From NCBI RefSeq assembly GCF_001645185.1, contig NZ_LXTQ01000001.1, positions 124,001 through 188,000 of the forward strand: a stretch of DNA of 64,000 nucleotides, read 5' to 3'. Below are positions 1 to 12,061 of the stretch, piece after piece. The notes under the pieces were generated by a model. It was not told the DNA's origin, made no database searches, and saw only the letters and a list, made by a program, of their open reading frames with translations. This DNA comes from Methylobacillus sp. MM3. GTDB lineage: Bacteria; Pseudomonadota; Gammaproteobacteria; Burkholderiales; Methylophilaceae. The position numbers and the translations under genes are program-made. Position 1 is the stretch's first letter. Every line of letters begins with the position of its first letter.

Positions 1-518
1 GTGGCGCGTATCAGTTGGTGCTTGAGTTCCCAGCCCCGGCCGTAGGTCAGCGGGTGAATGTGTCCCTTGTCGCCGCCGGCCCAGGACCAGAAAGATACCT
101 CATTGATCGGGCAGTAGATCGGGACTTCACCGGTTTCGTCGCGTATCAATCGTGCGACTTCGACGGCGTAGCGCGCAAAGCGATCCACGAATTCAGGCCG
201 CCAGATGTCGATGTCGTCCGGCCAGCCATAGTGGCACAGATCCCAGATCACCTGTACTCCGGCATCGCGTGCGGCGTGCAGCATGGGCAGAAAGCTCGAC
301 CAGTCGTAACTGCCGGGGGTCGGCTCGACCAGATGCCAGCGGATGCCGTCGCGCATCGTGCGTATGCCGTGCGCGCGCAGTTGGGCATAGTCGCTCGCGG
401 CCCAGCGGTCGTGCTGGGTGCCGGCGATCAGGTCGAGGCGGCGGCCATCTGCGCGCCGATGGGAGGAGCATTCGAAACCGCCCAGTACAAAACTCTGGAA
501 GGCGTCCGATTTATTCAT
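1..518 (-). CDS. Glycoside hydrolase, beta-glucosidase-like (3' end outside window)
   Basis: The first 172 residues of a clan-A type glycoside hydrolase are present; the C-terminal part lies beyond the left edge. The start is the ATG at 516-518, preceded by an AAGGA ribosome site. The visible part alternates strand and helix as in a TIM barrel (GIRTMRDGIRWHLVEP, VQVIWDLCHYGWPDD) and contains PINEVSFWSW, where the Asn-Glu pair fits the acid/base glutamate of this clan. It follows a glycosyltransferase and UDP-galactopyranose mutase on the same strand, so a role in making or trimming a surface glycan or glycoside is likely. The substrate cannot be told from this fragment. Confidence 0.75.
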   Translation of the reverse strand, partial: MNKSDAFQSFVLGGFECSSHRRADGRRLDLIAGTQHDRWAASDYAQLRAHGIRTMRDGIRWHLVEPTPGSYDWSSFLPMLHAARDAGVQVIWDLCHYGWPDDIDIWRPEFVDRFARYAVEVARLIRDETGEVPIYCPINEVSFWSWAGGDKGHIHPLTYGRGWELKHQLIRA

Positions 519-567
519 GATTAATCCTTTAAAACATTATCTTGGTAAATAAATTTAATGCTATTTG

Positions 568-1725
568 TTAATAACTGGATCCGGCTCTTGCCAGCTCGAT
601 AGGGGGCGCTACCCCGGTTTCGGCTTCGGCCAGCTTGTTGAAAATAGCCAATGCCTGGCCGACAACCTGATCCATGTTGTAGTAGCGATAGGTGGCTAGT
701 CTTCCAACAAAGGTGACGTTTTGCCTCGCTTCGGCGAGCGCCTGGTATTTGCGATACAGCTCGGCGTTCTCCGCGCGAGGCACCGGGTAGTAGGGGTCGC
801 CTTCCGCACTTGGAAACTCATAGGTCAGCGCTGTGCGAGCGTGGGTTTGTCCAGTCAGATGCTTGTACTCGGTGATGCGCGTGTACGCAATCGCCTCATC
901 CGGATAGTTGACCACGCCGACGGGCTGAAATTGCGGCACATCCACGGTTTCATGCCGGAAAGCGAGCGAGCGGTAAGGCAGCTTGCCATAGCGGTAATCG
1001 AAAAACTCATCGATGGGTCCACTGTAGATCAAGTGGCGATAACTGATTTCCTTGCGTATCTCGGCGAAATCCGCGTTCAGCATGATCTTGATATTCGGAT
1101 GGTCGAGCATGTTTTCGAACATCCGCGTATAACCATGCAGCGGCATTCGCTGGAATTCATCCTGGAAGTAGCGGTCGTCGGCATTCGTCCGCGTCGGCAC
1201 GCGCGAGGTGACGGACTTATCGAGCTGCGACGGGTCCAGACCCCATTGCTTGCGCGTATAGCCGCGGAAGAATTTCTCGTACAGTTCGCGCCCGACCTGG
1301 TTGATGACGACATCCTCCGAGGTCCGGATATCCGCCACCGGCTCGGCACGCGCAGCAAGAAACTCTGCTGCCCCGGCCTCATCCAGGCCCAAGCCGTACA
1401 GCCGGTTGATCGTCGTGAGATTGATCGGAATCGGCACCAGGTTGTCGTCCACATGCGCCAGCACGCGATGCTCGTAAGGCCGCCACTGGGTAAAGCGCGA
1501 CAGGTAATCCACGATGCGCTGCGCGTTGGTATGAAAGATATGCGGCCCGTAGCGATGAATGAGGATGCCTTCGTCGTTGTAATGATCGTAGGCGTTGCCG
1601 CCGATATGCGGCCGCCGGTCGATGATCAGCACGCGCTTGTTCAGCCCGGCGGCAAGCCGTTCCGCCAGTACGCTCCCGGCAAAGCCGGCGCCGACGATCA
1701 GATAGTCGAAACCTGCGTCTGCCAT
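568..1725 (-). CDS. glf: UDP-galactopyranose mutase
   Basis: A 385-residue flavoenzyme that interconverts UDP-galactopyranose and UDP-galactofuranose in the cytoplasm, supplying galactofuranose for surface glycans. It opens with the FAD-binding Rossmann signature DYLIVGAGFAGSVLAERLA and keeps the family motifs RRPHIGGNAYDH, RYGPHIFHTN, GYTRKQWG and, near the C-terminus, GRLATYRYYNMDQVVGQAL. Length is normal for bacterial Glf (about 370-390). The ATG at 1723-1725 lies 3 bp after the stop of the upstream glycosyltransferase gene, so the two are probably cotranscribed and translationally linked. Confidence 0.95.
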   Translation of the reverse strand: MADAGFDYLIVGAGFAGSVLAERLAAGLNKRVLIIDRRPHIGGNAYDHYNDEGILIHRYGPHIFHTNAQRIVDYLSRFTQWRPYEHRVLAHVDDNLVPIPINLTTINRLYGLGLDEAGAAEFLAARAEPVADIRTSEDVVINQVGRELYEKFFRGYTRKQWGLDPSQLDKSVTSRVPTRTNADDRYFQDEFQRMPLHGYTRMFENMLDHPNIKIMLNADFAEIRKEISYRHLIYSGPIDEFFDYRYGKLPYRSLAFRHETVDVPQFQPVGVVNYPDEAIAYTRITEYKHLTGQTHARTALTYEFPSAEGDPYYPVPRAENAELYRKYQALAEARQNVTFVGRLATYRYYNMDQVVGQALAIFNKLAEAETGVAPPIELARAGSSY

Positions 1726-1728
1726 GAC

Positions 1729-2997
1729 TCAGGCCCGTACGCGGCGAGCGGTTCGCCGCCCTGCGCCGAGTGCGGCCTGATAAGCCAGCGTTTCGGTGGT
1801 TGCTATGGCCTCGTCCATCAGCGCGTTCATGTTCTCCCAGGTGTTGTCCCAAGACATGTTGCGCAATTCGTGATCCGCGACTGCTGCGACCGCGGCGGGC
1901 GTTTGCATGTCATCCAGCGCATCCTCGATGGCGGAGACAAAGCCATTCACATCGCGGGCAATGCGCACGATAGCGCTTGTGCCATAGGCGCGCACCACGT
2001 CGCGGATGGGCGTTGAAACCACCGTGCGGCCGCCGGCCATGTACTCTGGCGTCTTGGTGGGGCTGATGAAACGGGTGGATTCGTTGATCGCAAATGGCAT
2101 GATCGCCACGTCCCAGCCGCCCAGGTACTGCGGCAGTTCGTCGTACACCTTGGGGCCGAGATAATGGATGTTGGGGCGGCGCGGAAGCGTGGCCGGGTCG
2201 ATCTTGACCACCGGGCCGACCAGCACGATATGCCAGTCCGGGCGGGCGGCGGCAACGGCGTCCACCAGTTCGATATCCAGCCGCTCGTCGATGACGCCAT
2301 AGAAGCCCAGCCGGGGATGCGGGATGCGTGCTTGATCAACCGGCTCCTGCGCGATATTGCGGGCAGTGCGGAAATGATCCAGATCGACGCTGCTGGGGAA
2401 AGGGTGGGTGTTGGCGTGGTGGCGCTTCTTGGCTTCGTACAGGCTGACGCCGCCGGTGAATACGAGATCGGCGCGCTTCATCAGCCGCTGCTCGCGCTCG
2501 ATCAGTTCCGGCGGGGCGCCGCGAAAGGCGGAAAGCTCATCCATGCAGTCGTAAACAATCAAGGTCGCGTCCAGATGGTCGGTAAACGCCAGGCTCATTG
2601 GCGTGTAGTACCACAACACGGGTTCGGCGCCTGAAATGGTGAGGTAGCGGTTCAGCAGCCTGCGCTGGTCGGCCTCGCCTTCGCGCGTGCCGATGTGCGA
2701 GGCCGGAATGCGCGGCACCAGCACGCGCACGCCGGGTTCCGGCATGCTGATATCCAGCCAGGGAGTGATCGCATCGGTCGCGATGGGCTCCTCAAAAAAA
2801 AGCACCTGGTAGGTGCGAGCAAAACGGCTCATCAAGTGCTGAGGTCGCTGGTAAACGAAGTTCCAGCGCAGGTGGGAAAGGCATAGCAACGTCGGCCGAT
2901 TCGAATCGGGCAATGCGGCGAAGCCGCTCCCCGCCGATAACTTGCCTGTACTGCGTGTCTTGCCGATTTCAAACTGGAAAGGACCGGCCCAACTCAT
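1729..2997 (-). CDS. Glycosyltransferase, GT-B fold (GT1/GT4-like)
   Basis: A 422-residue putative glycosyltransferase. The N-terminal domain contains HLRWNFVYQRPQHLMSRFA, typical of a family of GT-B enzymes annotated as glycosyl transferase group 1. The C-terminal half has the nucleotide-sugar domain pattern (RLGFYGVIDERLD, PNIHYLGPKVYDELPQYLGGWDVAIMPF, SPTKTPEYMAGGRTVVST). An in-frame ATG lies 27 nt upstream, but the ATG at 2995-2997 has AAGGAG seven bases before it and is preferred. Being next to glf suggests it may transfer galactofuranose or a related sugar; the acceptor is unknown. Confidence 0.85.
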   Translation of the reverse strand: MSWAGPFQFEIGKTRSTGKLSAGSGFAALPDSNRPTLLCLSHLRWNFVYQRPQHLMSRFARTYQVLFFEEPIATDAITPWLDISMPEPGVRVLVPRIPASHIGTREGEADQRRLLNRYLTISGAEPVLWYYTPMSLAFTDHLDATLIVYDCMDELSAFRGAPPELIEREQRLMKRADLVFTGGVSLYEAKKRHHANTHPFPSSVDLDHFRTARNIAQEPVDQARIPHPRLGFYGVIDERLDIELVDAVAAARPDWHIVLVGPVVKIDPATLPRRPNIHYLGPKVYDELPQYLGGWDVAIMPFAINESTRFISPTKTPEYMAGGRTVVSTPIRDVVRAYGTSAIVRIARDVNGFVSAIEDALDDMQTPAAVAAVADHELRNMSWDNTWENMNALMDEAIATTETLAYQAALGAGRRTARRVRA

Positions 2998-3307
2998 ATT
3001 TTGCTCCTTGAAAGTAACGTACAAGAAATCCGCCGGACTCTGTATGCGAGGCCGTTTTTCTTGACCGACAGATGCAGGGGATACCTTCAGGTAGAGAAAA
3101 GCAAAAAGGTCGAGTTCCAGTGATTACACAGCTTCGGAATATTCCTACACAAGATTGGATGTAATTCCTACAAGAAACGGCGCTGCGTTTCAGGCCCGGT
3201 TTTGGGGTCCGCAGGCGTAATCGGATGTCCGGGAAACAGGCAAAAAAATGGCAAGTCCGCGCAATGCGCCGGCCTTGCCGAGGCCAACCTGCAACAGAGT
3301 CGGATGG
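2998..3307. other. Intergenic leader with a 9-bp direct repeat
   Basis: About 310 bases without a gene, upstream of the minus-strand sugar cluster. It holds two copies of ATTCCTACA at 3141-3149 and 3164-3172, 23 bp apart. The first is part of the palindrome GGAATATTCC (3136-3145). At the right end is the terminator of the DUF779 gene. No consensus promoter was recognised by eye. Confidence 0.5.
3242..3279 (-). terminator. Rho-independent terminator after the DUF779 gene
   Basis: Read on the minus strand, GGCAAG pairs with CTTGCC around a further GC-rich inner stem and is followed by ATTTTTTT. It lies about 30 bp past the stop of the DUF779 gene, so it probably ends the aldehyde dehydrogenase operon. 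Confidence 0.7.
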
Positions 3308-3673
3308 TTAGGGGACTTCGGATGCGATCGAGACGAGTTCTTCGTCCGTGAAAAGTCGGGATCGGCCGATGAAGGTCGTACCATCCGGACCATCCAGCGC
3401 AAAGGTGCCGCCGCGCCCTTGCACTGCATCCACGATCAGATGCGTGTTCCGATAAAACTCGAATTCGCGGCCGCTCATGTAATACGGCGCGCCGCCGACC
3501 ATGCCTAGGTAAACATCGTTGGGGCTGGTCTTGAATTCGCCCGCCGGATAACACAAAGGCACGCTGTTTTCGCAGCATCCGCCGGACTGGAAGAACATCA
3601 CCGGGCCGTGCAGCCGGGTCAGGGTGGCGATCAGTTCCAGTGCTGCGGGCGTAGCCGAGACGCGTTCAACCAT
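3308..3673 (-). CDS. DUF779 family protein
   Basis: A 121-residue protein of the DUF779 family, recognisable by MFFQSGGCCENSVPLCYPAGEF and NDVYLGMVGG. The paired cysteines and conserved Cys/His/Asp positions suggest a metal- or thiol-dependent role, but no function is established that I can name. Members are commonly found directly beside AcoR-controlled aldehyde dehydrogenase genes, as here: the aldehyde dehydrogenase ends 51 bp upstream on the same strand. It is probably transcribed from the same sigma-54 promoter. Confidence 0.85.
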   Translation of the reverse strand: MVERVSATPAALELIATLTRLHGPVMFFQSGGCCENSVPLCYPAGEFKTSPNDVYLGMVGGAPYYMSGREFEFYRNTHLIVDAVQGRGGTFALDGPDGTTFIGRSRLFTDEELVSIASEVP

Positions 3674-3724
3674 ACAATCTTTCCGAAAGCCCCGCCCGGA
3701 GGCGGGGAAACGAAGGCCGGGAAA

Positions 3725-5245
<1,521 letters not shown>

Positions 5246-5313
5246 GACTTCTCCTCAGAAAATTGTGCATGCAATTGCAGTTTGCCCTGTGCCGGCTAAC
5301 TTGCATGACCATG

Positions 5314-5330
5314 AGCAGTTTCTGTGCCGG
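5314..5330 (-). promoter_or_regulatory. Sigma-54 (-24/-12) promoter for the aldehyde dehydrogenase operon
   Basis: The minus strand reads CCGGCACAGAAACTGCT, matching the sigma-54 consensus YTGGCACGrNNNTTGCW, with GG and GC exactly 12 bp apart. Transcription would start near 5303, leaving an untranslated leader of about 58 bases before the start codon at 5245. Two palindromes for the presumed AcoR-like activator lie about 75 and 99 bp upstream of the GG. Confidence 0.8.
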
Positions 5331-5402
5331 ATATTGCATTCGATTCAAGCTATTGAATACAAATATTTTTATGGTTATTTTATTTTCATGGATACGGCAT
5401 TC

Positions 5403-5443
5403 TGTCTCAAGTTGAGACGAAACTCCTGTCTCATTGCGAGACG
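5403..5443. promoter_or_regulatory. Paired activator-binding palindromes (upstream activating sequence)
   Basis: Two 17-bp imperfect palindromes lie 24 bp apart start to start: TGTCTCAAGTTGAGACG (5403-5419) and TGTCTCATTGCGAGACG (5427-5443). The same motif pair recurs at 7614-7653 beside the AcoR-type regulator gene. Position and symmetry fit enhancer sites for a dimeric Fis-type HTH activator; binding is inferred. Confidence 0.75.
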
Positions 5444-5466
5444 GGAGTTTGCGTGAAGAACCAAAC

Positions 5467-7485
5467 TCAGCTTTCGGCCGTCAGGCTTTGCAGCGTATCG
5501 GCCACGTCGCGCGTATGCCCAGCGGTAACGGCGGTCTGCGTACTGTAGCTTTCGATGGCGTCCAGCATGCCGGTCATGCCGGAAACCTCTTGCGATTGGC
5601 GTTCTATCATTTCCGCCACAAGAACGATCTCTCGCGCCAGCGCCGAGATGTCGCTGCCGATCTCATCGGCGCTGCCGCGCGATTTTTCCGCCAGGCGGCG
5701 CACTTCGTCGGCTACCACCGCGAAGCCGCGCCCCTGTTCGCCGGCACGCGCGGCTTCAATGGCGGCATTCAGCGCCAGCAGGTTGGTCTGATCAGAAATC
5801 TGCTGGATCACTTCCACGACGCCCTGGATGCGCTGGCTGGCCTCGGCCAGGTTGTGTGCGCTGCCGGCGACGTCACGGGCTTGGCCGGCCAGGGTTTCGA
5901 TGGTTTTGCCGGCCTGGTGGATGGCGTCCTGCTGTTCCGAGAGCTTATGGGTCAGGGTATTGACCGAGCCGTAAAGATCGCTCGAGCAGGATTTCAGGTG
6001 TTCGGCGGTCGTTTCGCGCTGGGTCTGGGCATCCATCATGATCTCGCCAAGGCCGTTCAGGTCGCGCACCACCGAGATCAGGTTGGCGTCGATGTTGTCC
6101 GGATTGACGCGGCTGCCGAAGTTACCGACCTTGTAGTCGGAAATCTGCTGCATCATCACCCGCGACACGCCGGCCAGCTTGGCATGGCTGCGGCGCAGGA
6201 AGAAGGCCTTGAACTCGCCGTAATGTCCGACGAAATTGTCGACATAATCGTCGCGGAAGTTATCGCCCGGCCCCACACGGAAAAAGAACACGGCAGTCAA
6301 TGTCTGGTTGAGGTTCAATCCGAGGATTTCGCCGAAGGTCGAGAATCCGGCTAATTGGCTATTGTTGAATACCTTGTCCAGCCCGGCCAGTTCGCGGCCG
6401 TTATACAGCCGCCGCAGGATGCAGTCGTTGAGCATGCCGGCAAGCGGCGCGCCCGGCTTGCCAGTCATGAAAGCGCGGAAATCCCGTTCGGTGGTGGCGA
6501 CAAAAGGCGTGCGCTTGACCAGCACCAACTCCTCGCCGGCGCCGATATCGCAGTAGAAGTTCACCCGATCGTGCTCGAAGTCGAGCCTGGCTACCGAGCG
6601 CACGAACAGCTCGTCCTTGACCTTGATCGCGAAGGAGTAGCTGTCGAGCTTGCCCTGGAGCTGATTCCGGTTGCACGCCAGGGTTTCGCACAAGGCGTCG
6701 ATCAGGGATACCACGCGTCCGCTGGCATTGATCACCTGCCGTACGTGGCGGCCTTCGACCGAGGCGCTGAATACCTGGTAGCTCGCACCGGCGGGCTCGA
6801 AGTTCTGGCTCTTGAACACGCCGAAGCGGATGCCGGGCGCCATTTTCAGGAAAGCGATCACCGCATGGTTGATCAGCTTGCGCTTGCCGTCGTGTATCCA
6901 TGTCCCGCTGAAATCGAGCTTGCCGCCCGCGGAGGCGCCGACGAACAGGCAAGGGAAGCGGCCAGTGTCATACAGCGATTCCATGAAGAACGATTCGGAA
7001 TTCGATAGCCCGTCGAACAGAATGTAGGCAAAGGTATCGTGGTAGTCGATATCCATGCCCACGCGCGCCTCCCGGATGTTCTGCCGGATGAGCGCCAGGC
7101 GCTGGTCGTAGTCCATGCTGGGTTGTCCCGCGCGCAGATCTTCGCTGGCGAGCGGCACCGCGACGATTTCGGCCTGGCCGATCAGCGAACGCTCGAACAA
7201 TTGCAGTACTACCCGGTCGCGGTTGTCTCCGGCCTCGCAGTACAAATGCCCGTCGCCGTTGCCGCAGAGCTCGCCTGCCGTACTGGTCAACAGCATGGCA
7301 GCGCCGGGAAAGCGGCGGGCAATGGCGGCAGCGACTTCATCCAGATTGACTCCGGGCGCGGCATAACCGCTGATGAAGGCAGGTGAGCAATGCAGTTCCG
7401 CAATCTGGCCAGGCAGATCGCGGGAGTTGGTTTGCAGCGTATGCACGCCTTGGATAGCCGATTTTGAAAAGCCGGGGAAGCGCAT
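5467..7485 (-). CDS. FIST-domain cytoplasmic methyl-accepting chemotaxis protein
   Basis: A 672-residue soluble chemoreceptor. The N-terminal two thirds resemble a FIST_N plus FIST_C sensor ([42 protein letters not shown]), a module thought to bind small ligands such as amino acids. The C-terminal third is a methyl-accepting signalling domain with the conserved hairpin tip ([41 protein letters not shown], shown here only as family recognition at about residues 545-585). No transmembrane segment or signal peptide is seen. The reading frame is open from 7518, but a sigma-54 promoter at 7527-7542 implies transcription from about 7516, so the ATG at 7483-7485 is the better start. Confidence 0.88.
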   Translation of the reverse strand: MRFPGFSKSAIQGVHTLQTNSRDLPGQIAELHCSPAFISGYAAPGVNLDEVAAAIARRFPGAAMLLTSTAGELCGNGDGHLYCEAGDNRDRVVLQLFERSLIGQAEIVAVPLASEDLRAGQPSMDYDQRLALIRQNIREARVGMDIDYHDTFAYILFDGLSNSESFFMESLYDTGRFPCLFVGASAGGKLDFSGTWIHDGKRKLINHAVIAFLKMAPGIRFGVFKSQNFEPAGASYQVFSASVEGRHVRQVINASGRVVSLIDALCETLACNRNQLQGKLDSYSFAIKVKDELFVRSVARLDFEHDRVNFYCDIGAGEELVLVKRTPFVATTERDFRAFMTGKPGAPLAGMLNDCILRRLYNGRELAGLDKVFNNSQLAGFSTFGEILGLNLNQTLTAVFFFRVGPGDNFRDDYVDNFVGHYGEFKAFFLRRSHAKLAGVSRVMMQQISDYKVGNFGSRVNPDNIDANLISVVRDLNGLGEIMMDAQTQRETTAEHLKSCSSDLYGSVNTLTHKLSEQQDAIHQAGKTIETLAGQARDVAGSAHNLAEASQRIQGVVEVIQQISDQTNLLALNAAIEAARAGEQGRGFAVVADEVRRLAEKSRGSADEIGSDISALAREIVLVAEMIERQSQEVSGMTGMLDAIESYSTQTAVTAGHTRDVADTLQSLTAES

Positions 7486-7526
7486 GATGTGATCTTTCTT
7501 TCCGAAACGTATGCTCAATCGGCTTT

Positions 7527-7542
7527 CGCATCATTCGTGCCA
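7527..7542 (-). promoter_or_regulatory. Sigma-54 (-24/-12) promoter for the FIST chemoreceptor gene
   Basis: The minus strand reads TGGCACGAATGATGCG. The -24 part TGGCACG is exact, and the GC of the -12 element is 12 bp from the GG. The predicted start near 7516 leaves about 30 bases before the ATG at 7485. The paired palindromes begin 73 and 96 bp upstream of the GG, almost the same geometry as at the aldehyde dehydrogenase promoter. Confidence 0.82.
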
Positions 7543-7613
7543 TGTGAGAATTTTTTGGATGTCATTGATTTATAAAAACATTACAAATGGTCAACGGCGT
7601 GGCGTATCATGCA

Positions 7614-7653
7614 AATCTCATATTGAGACGAACGATTGTCCTTAAACGAGACG
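7614..7653. promoter_or_regulatory. Second pair of activator-binding palindromes
   Basis: AATCTCATATTGAGACG (7614-7630) and TGTCCTTAAACGAGACG (7637-7653) lie 23 bp apart. Both share the GAGACG half and 17-bp length of the pair at 5403-5443. They sit upstream of the chemoreceptor promoter and just before the regulator gene, overlapping its possible transcription start downstream of a TATCAT -10-like box (7605-7610), so they could also serve autoregulation. Confidence 0.72.
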
Positions 7654-7668
7654 CTGCGATCTGAACTC

Positions 7669-9603
<1,935 letters not shown>

Positions 9604-9700
9604 TTCCGGATCCAAAAGTAATTCTGACGTCCCTGATAATCGAAGCCGGACTTTAGTTCTGGCCACTTCGCCTGAAAAAGCGAATTCGAGGAGACGCCGG

Positions 9701-11122
9701 ATGTTTCTGGGCAGCATCAATCATGCGTCATTCAACTTGCGCTCCTGGCTTGCCCGAAGCGCCACCTTGCTGTTTTTTTATTCCAGTCTTGTCGGGTGTG
9801 CGACCGTACCCGATGCCGATGCGGTCATCAATGGTACAAATTCGGATGCCAATCCGCGCGTGATGGGCGCAAAAGGGCCGTTGACGGCGAAGCAGAGCAA
9901 GGCGTTGTTTGAGCGCCTGGGTCTGAACGCCCAGAATAGCGATCTTTTCAAGCGCCATCTGGCCGTCGAGCAGGAGATCGCGGAAAGTCCGCTCGTCACC
10001 GGGAACTCCACGCGTTTACTGCGCGATGGCGAGCAGACCTTCGATGCGATTTTTGATGCGATTCGCTCCGCCAAACACCATGTGAACATGGAGTATTACA
10101 TTCTGGAGAATGTCGAGCACAAGGGCACCAAGCTTGCCGATCTTCTGGTCGCCAAGCGGCAGGAGGGCGTACAAATCAATATCCTTTACGATAGTTTCGG
10201 CTCGATCTCCACGCCGCCCGAGTTCTTCGACCGCTTGCGCAAGGCGGGCGTAAAAGTGCTGGAATTCAATCCGATGAATCCGCTGGAACGCCGTCGCATC
10301 ATCAAGTCGCCCAATGACCGCGATCATCGCAAGATCCTGGTCGTCGACGGGCATACGGCTATCGTCGGGGGCATCAATCTCAGCGTTAACTACCAAAGCA
10401 GGCCTTTCGACGCCACGGGCGATAAAAAGATGGAGCATTGGCGCGATACCGACTTGGAGGTGCGAGGGCCTGTCGTGGCAGAGCTGCAGAAGCTGTTCTT
10501 CGACCAATGGTATAAGCATCTGGGCGAGAAAATCGATGACAAAGGCTATTTTCCTCCTCTGAAACCGAATGGTATCGAGGTTGTACGCGTGATCGGCAGT
10601 GGGCCGGATCACGAGATTTCCAGGTTTTACGTCACTTTGCTGTCGGCGATCCGCAACGCTGAAAAAACCATCTGGATCACCAACAGCTATTTCTTGCCGA
10701 CCAAGGGCATGAAGCAGGACTTGATGGATGCCGCCCGGCGCGGCGTCGATGTGCGGCTGCTGGTCCAGGGAAAAAGCGATGTACAGGCTACGCTTGCTGC
10801 GCAACGATCGCATTACAGTGATTTGCTCGAAGCCGGTGTGAAGGTCTACGAAAGCGACCATGCCATCCTGCATGCCAAGACGGTGGTGATTGACGGGGTG
10901 TGGTCGGTAGTCGGCTCTTCCAACCTGGATCACCGTAGCGTGCTATATAACGACGAAGTCGATGTGATCGTGCTCGGAGAAGTCACCGGTAAGGAAGTGG
11001 AGAGTATGTTCAAGGATGATATCGCCAAGGCGAAGTCGATCCAGTTGGCAGAATGGAAGCGTCGGCCGATGCTGCAAAGACTGAATGAGTTCTTCTCAAG
11101 ATTCTTTCAGAATATTATGTAA
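9701..11122 (+). CDS. Phospholipase D-like lipoprotein, cardiolipin synthase family
   Basis: A 473-residue protein with an N-terminal export signal and a lipobox (SLVGCATVP), so it is probably a lipoprotein. Two HKD catalytic motifs of the phospholipase D superfamily are visible: HRKILVVDGHTAIVGGINLS at about residues 209-228 and HAKTVVIDGVWSVVGSSNLDHRS at about residues 388-410. This two-motif layout suits cardiolipin synthases that condense phosphatidylglycerol, but the lipoprotein form leaves a periplasmic phospholipase or transphosphatidylase possible. The ATG is preceded by GAGGAG. It appears to be a single-gene unit, convergent with the next gene. Confidence 0.85.
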   Translation: MFLGSINHASFNLRSWLARSATLLFFYSSLVGCATVPDADAVINGTNSDANPRVMGAKGPLTAKQSKALFERLGLNAQNSDLFKRHLAVEQEIAESPLVTGNSTRLLRDGEQTFDAIFDAIRSAKHHVNMEYYILENVEHKGTKLADLLVAKRQEGVQINILYDSFGSISTPPEFFDRLRKAGVKVLEFNPMNPLERRRIIKSPNDRDHRKILVVDGHTAIVGGINLSVNYQSRPFDATGDKKMEHWRDTDLEVRGPVVAELQKLFFDQWYKHLGEKIDDKGYFPPLKPNGIEVVRVIGSGPDHEISRFYVTLLSAIRNAEKTIWITNSYFLPTKGMKQDLMDAARRGVDVRLLVQGKSDVQATLAAQRSHYSDLLEAGVKVYESDHAILHAKTVVIDGVWSVVGSSNLDHRSVLYNDEVDVIVLGEVTGKEVESMFKDDIAKAKSIQLAEWKRRPMLQRLNEFFSRFFQNIM

Positions 11123-11131
11123 GTTATTTAT

Positions 11132-12061
11132 TTATAATGAATTGTTCATGCGCCTGTGTTCATTCCGTTTCATTTCAAGATAGGTTGTCCGATCCACTTC
11201 ATGCAATTGCACCGCGTATTGCTCGAGGGTGTCGATGCATGCTTTCAGTCGTGTCTCGAACTGGTCCTTGGCAGGGGCGTTCAGGAACGAATCGATCGCC
11301 ACGTAATAGCGCATCGCATTGCGTTCCACTACACCGCGTACGCCGCTGATATATTCAGGCTTGCCGTCCGCCCGCGTGCCGACCGGCGTAAAGCCCACCT
11401 TGCCGCGTCCCAGTGAGGCGAGGTATCCCTTCATGGCTATCTTTCCGGACATCCCGAATCCGTAGGCATAGGTCAAGTGGATGAATGTCAGGTGATTATC
11501 GGCGGGCATCGCTTCCAGGATGATGCGGTAATCGTGCGTGCTCAACGGGCCTCGGGGCGCACTCAGGCTGGTCGCGAAATAGGTTTTTCCGGAATCCAGT
11601 ACGCTGTAGCGGAACTCCACCGGGTGGGTATCCTTGAGCGGCTGTTCCATCTTCCGCCCAAGGTGGACCGTAAGCGTACTACCCCTGGCATCCTGCCCGA
11701 CACGGCAATATTTGACGTTGAGATGCAGTATCAGGACTTCGCACCAATTCACCGGCTTGCCGGAGGGATCGTTCAGCGCGCCATTCACAACGGGAAATGG
11801 CTGGGAGACCAGTGCATAAATGTCGCCCTTGAGCTCATTCGACGACTCATGGGATTCGATATAAAGCGAGCGGTTATAGGCGTTATTGTGCAGTTTTGGC
11901 GTGAGACGCTCATAGCTGGCACGTAAGGTAGTAGCGGAAGGTTTCATGTCGAGCCCCGCGTAGGCCTGATGGCCGTTAAACAGAAACAGGGCGACAGCCA
12001 GCAGCAGGAACGATAGCGTAATGCCATGTCCGCGCCCAGACTGACGGCGCACCTCAGGCAT
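11132..12061 (-). CDS. Conserved exported protein of unknown function
   Basis: A 309-residue protein with a basic N-terminus and one hydrophobic segment (ITLSFLLLAVALFLFNGHQAYA), which fits a signal peptide ending near residue 36. The mature part has a cysteine pair (VNWCEVLILHLNVKYCRVG) and a C-terminal charged helix. I do not recognise the family. Its start overlaps the stop of the desaturase gene by 8 bp, so the two are very probably an operon and this periplasmic protein may act in membrane lipid handling. Confidence 0.75.
   Translation of the reverse strand: MPEVRRQSGRGHGITLSFLLLAVALFLFNGHQAYAGLDMKPSATTLRASYERLTPKLHNNAYNRSLYIESHESSNELKGDIYALVSQPFPVVNGALNDPSGKPVNWCEVLILHLNVKYCRVGQDARGSTLTVHLGRKMEQPLKDTHPVEFRYSVLDSGKTYFATSLSAPRGPLSTHDYRIILEAMPADNHLTFIHLTYAYGFGMSGKIAMKGYLASLGRGKVGFTPVGTRADGKPEYISGVRGVVERNAMRYYVAIDSFLNAPAKDQFETRLKACIDTLEQYAVQLHEVDRTTYLEMKRNEHRRMNNSL

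Noticed and set aside
721-2016. 431-codon plus-strand frame opposite glf and the glycosyltransferase
   Set aside because: Antisense to two recognisable genes, no ribosome site or motif.
5283-5296. Second -24/-12 look-alike near the aldehyde dehydrogenase start
   Set aside because: GGCAC is present, but no GC lies 12 bp from the GG; the promoter at 5314-5330 fits spacing and leader length.
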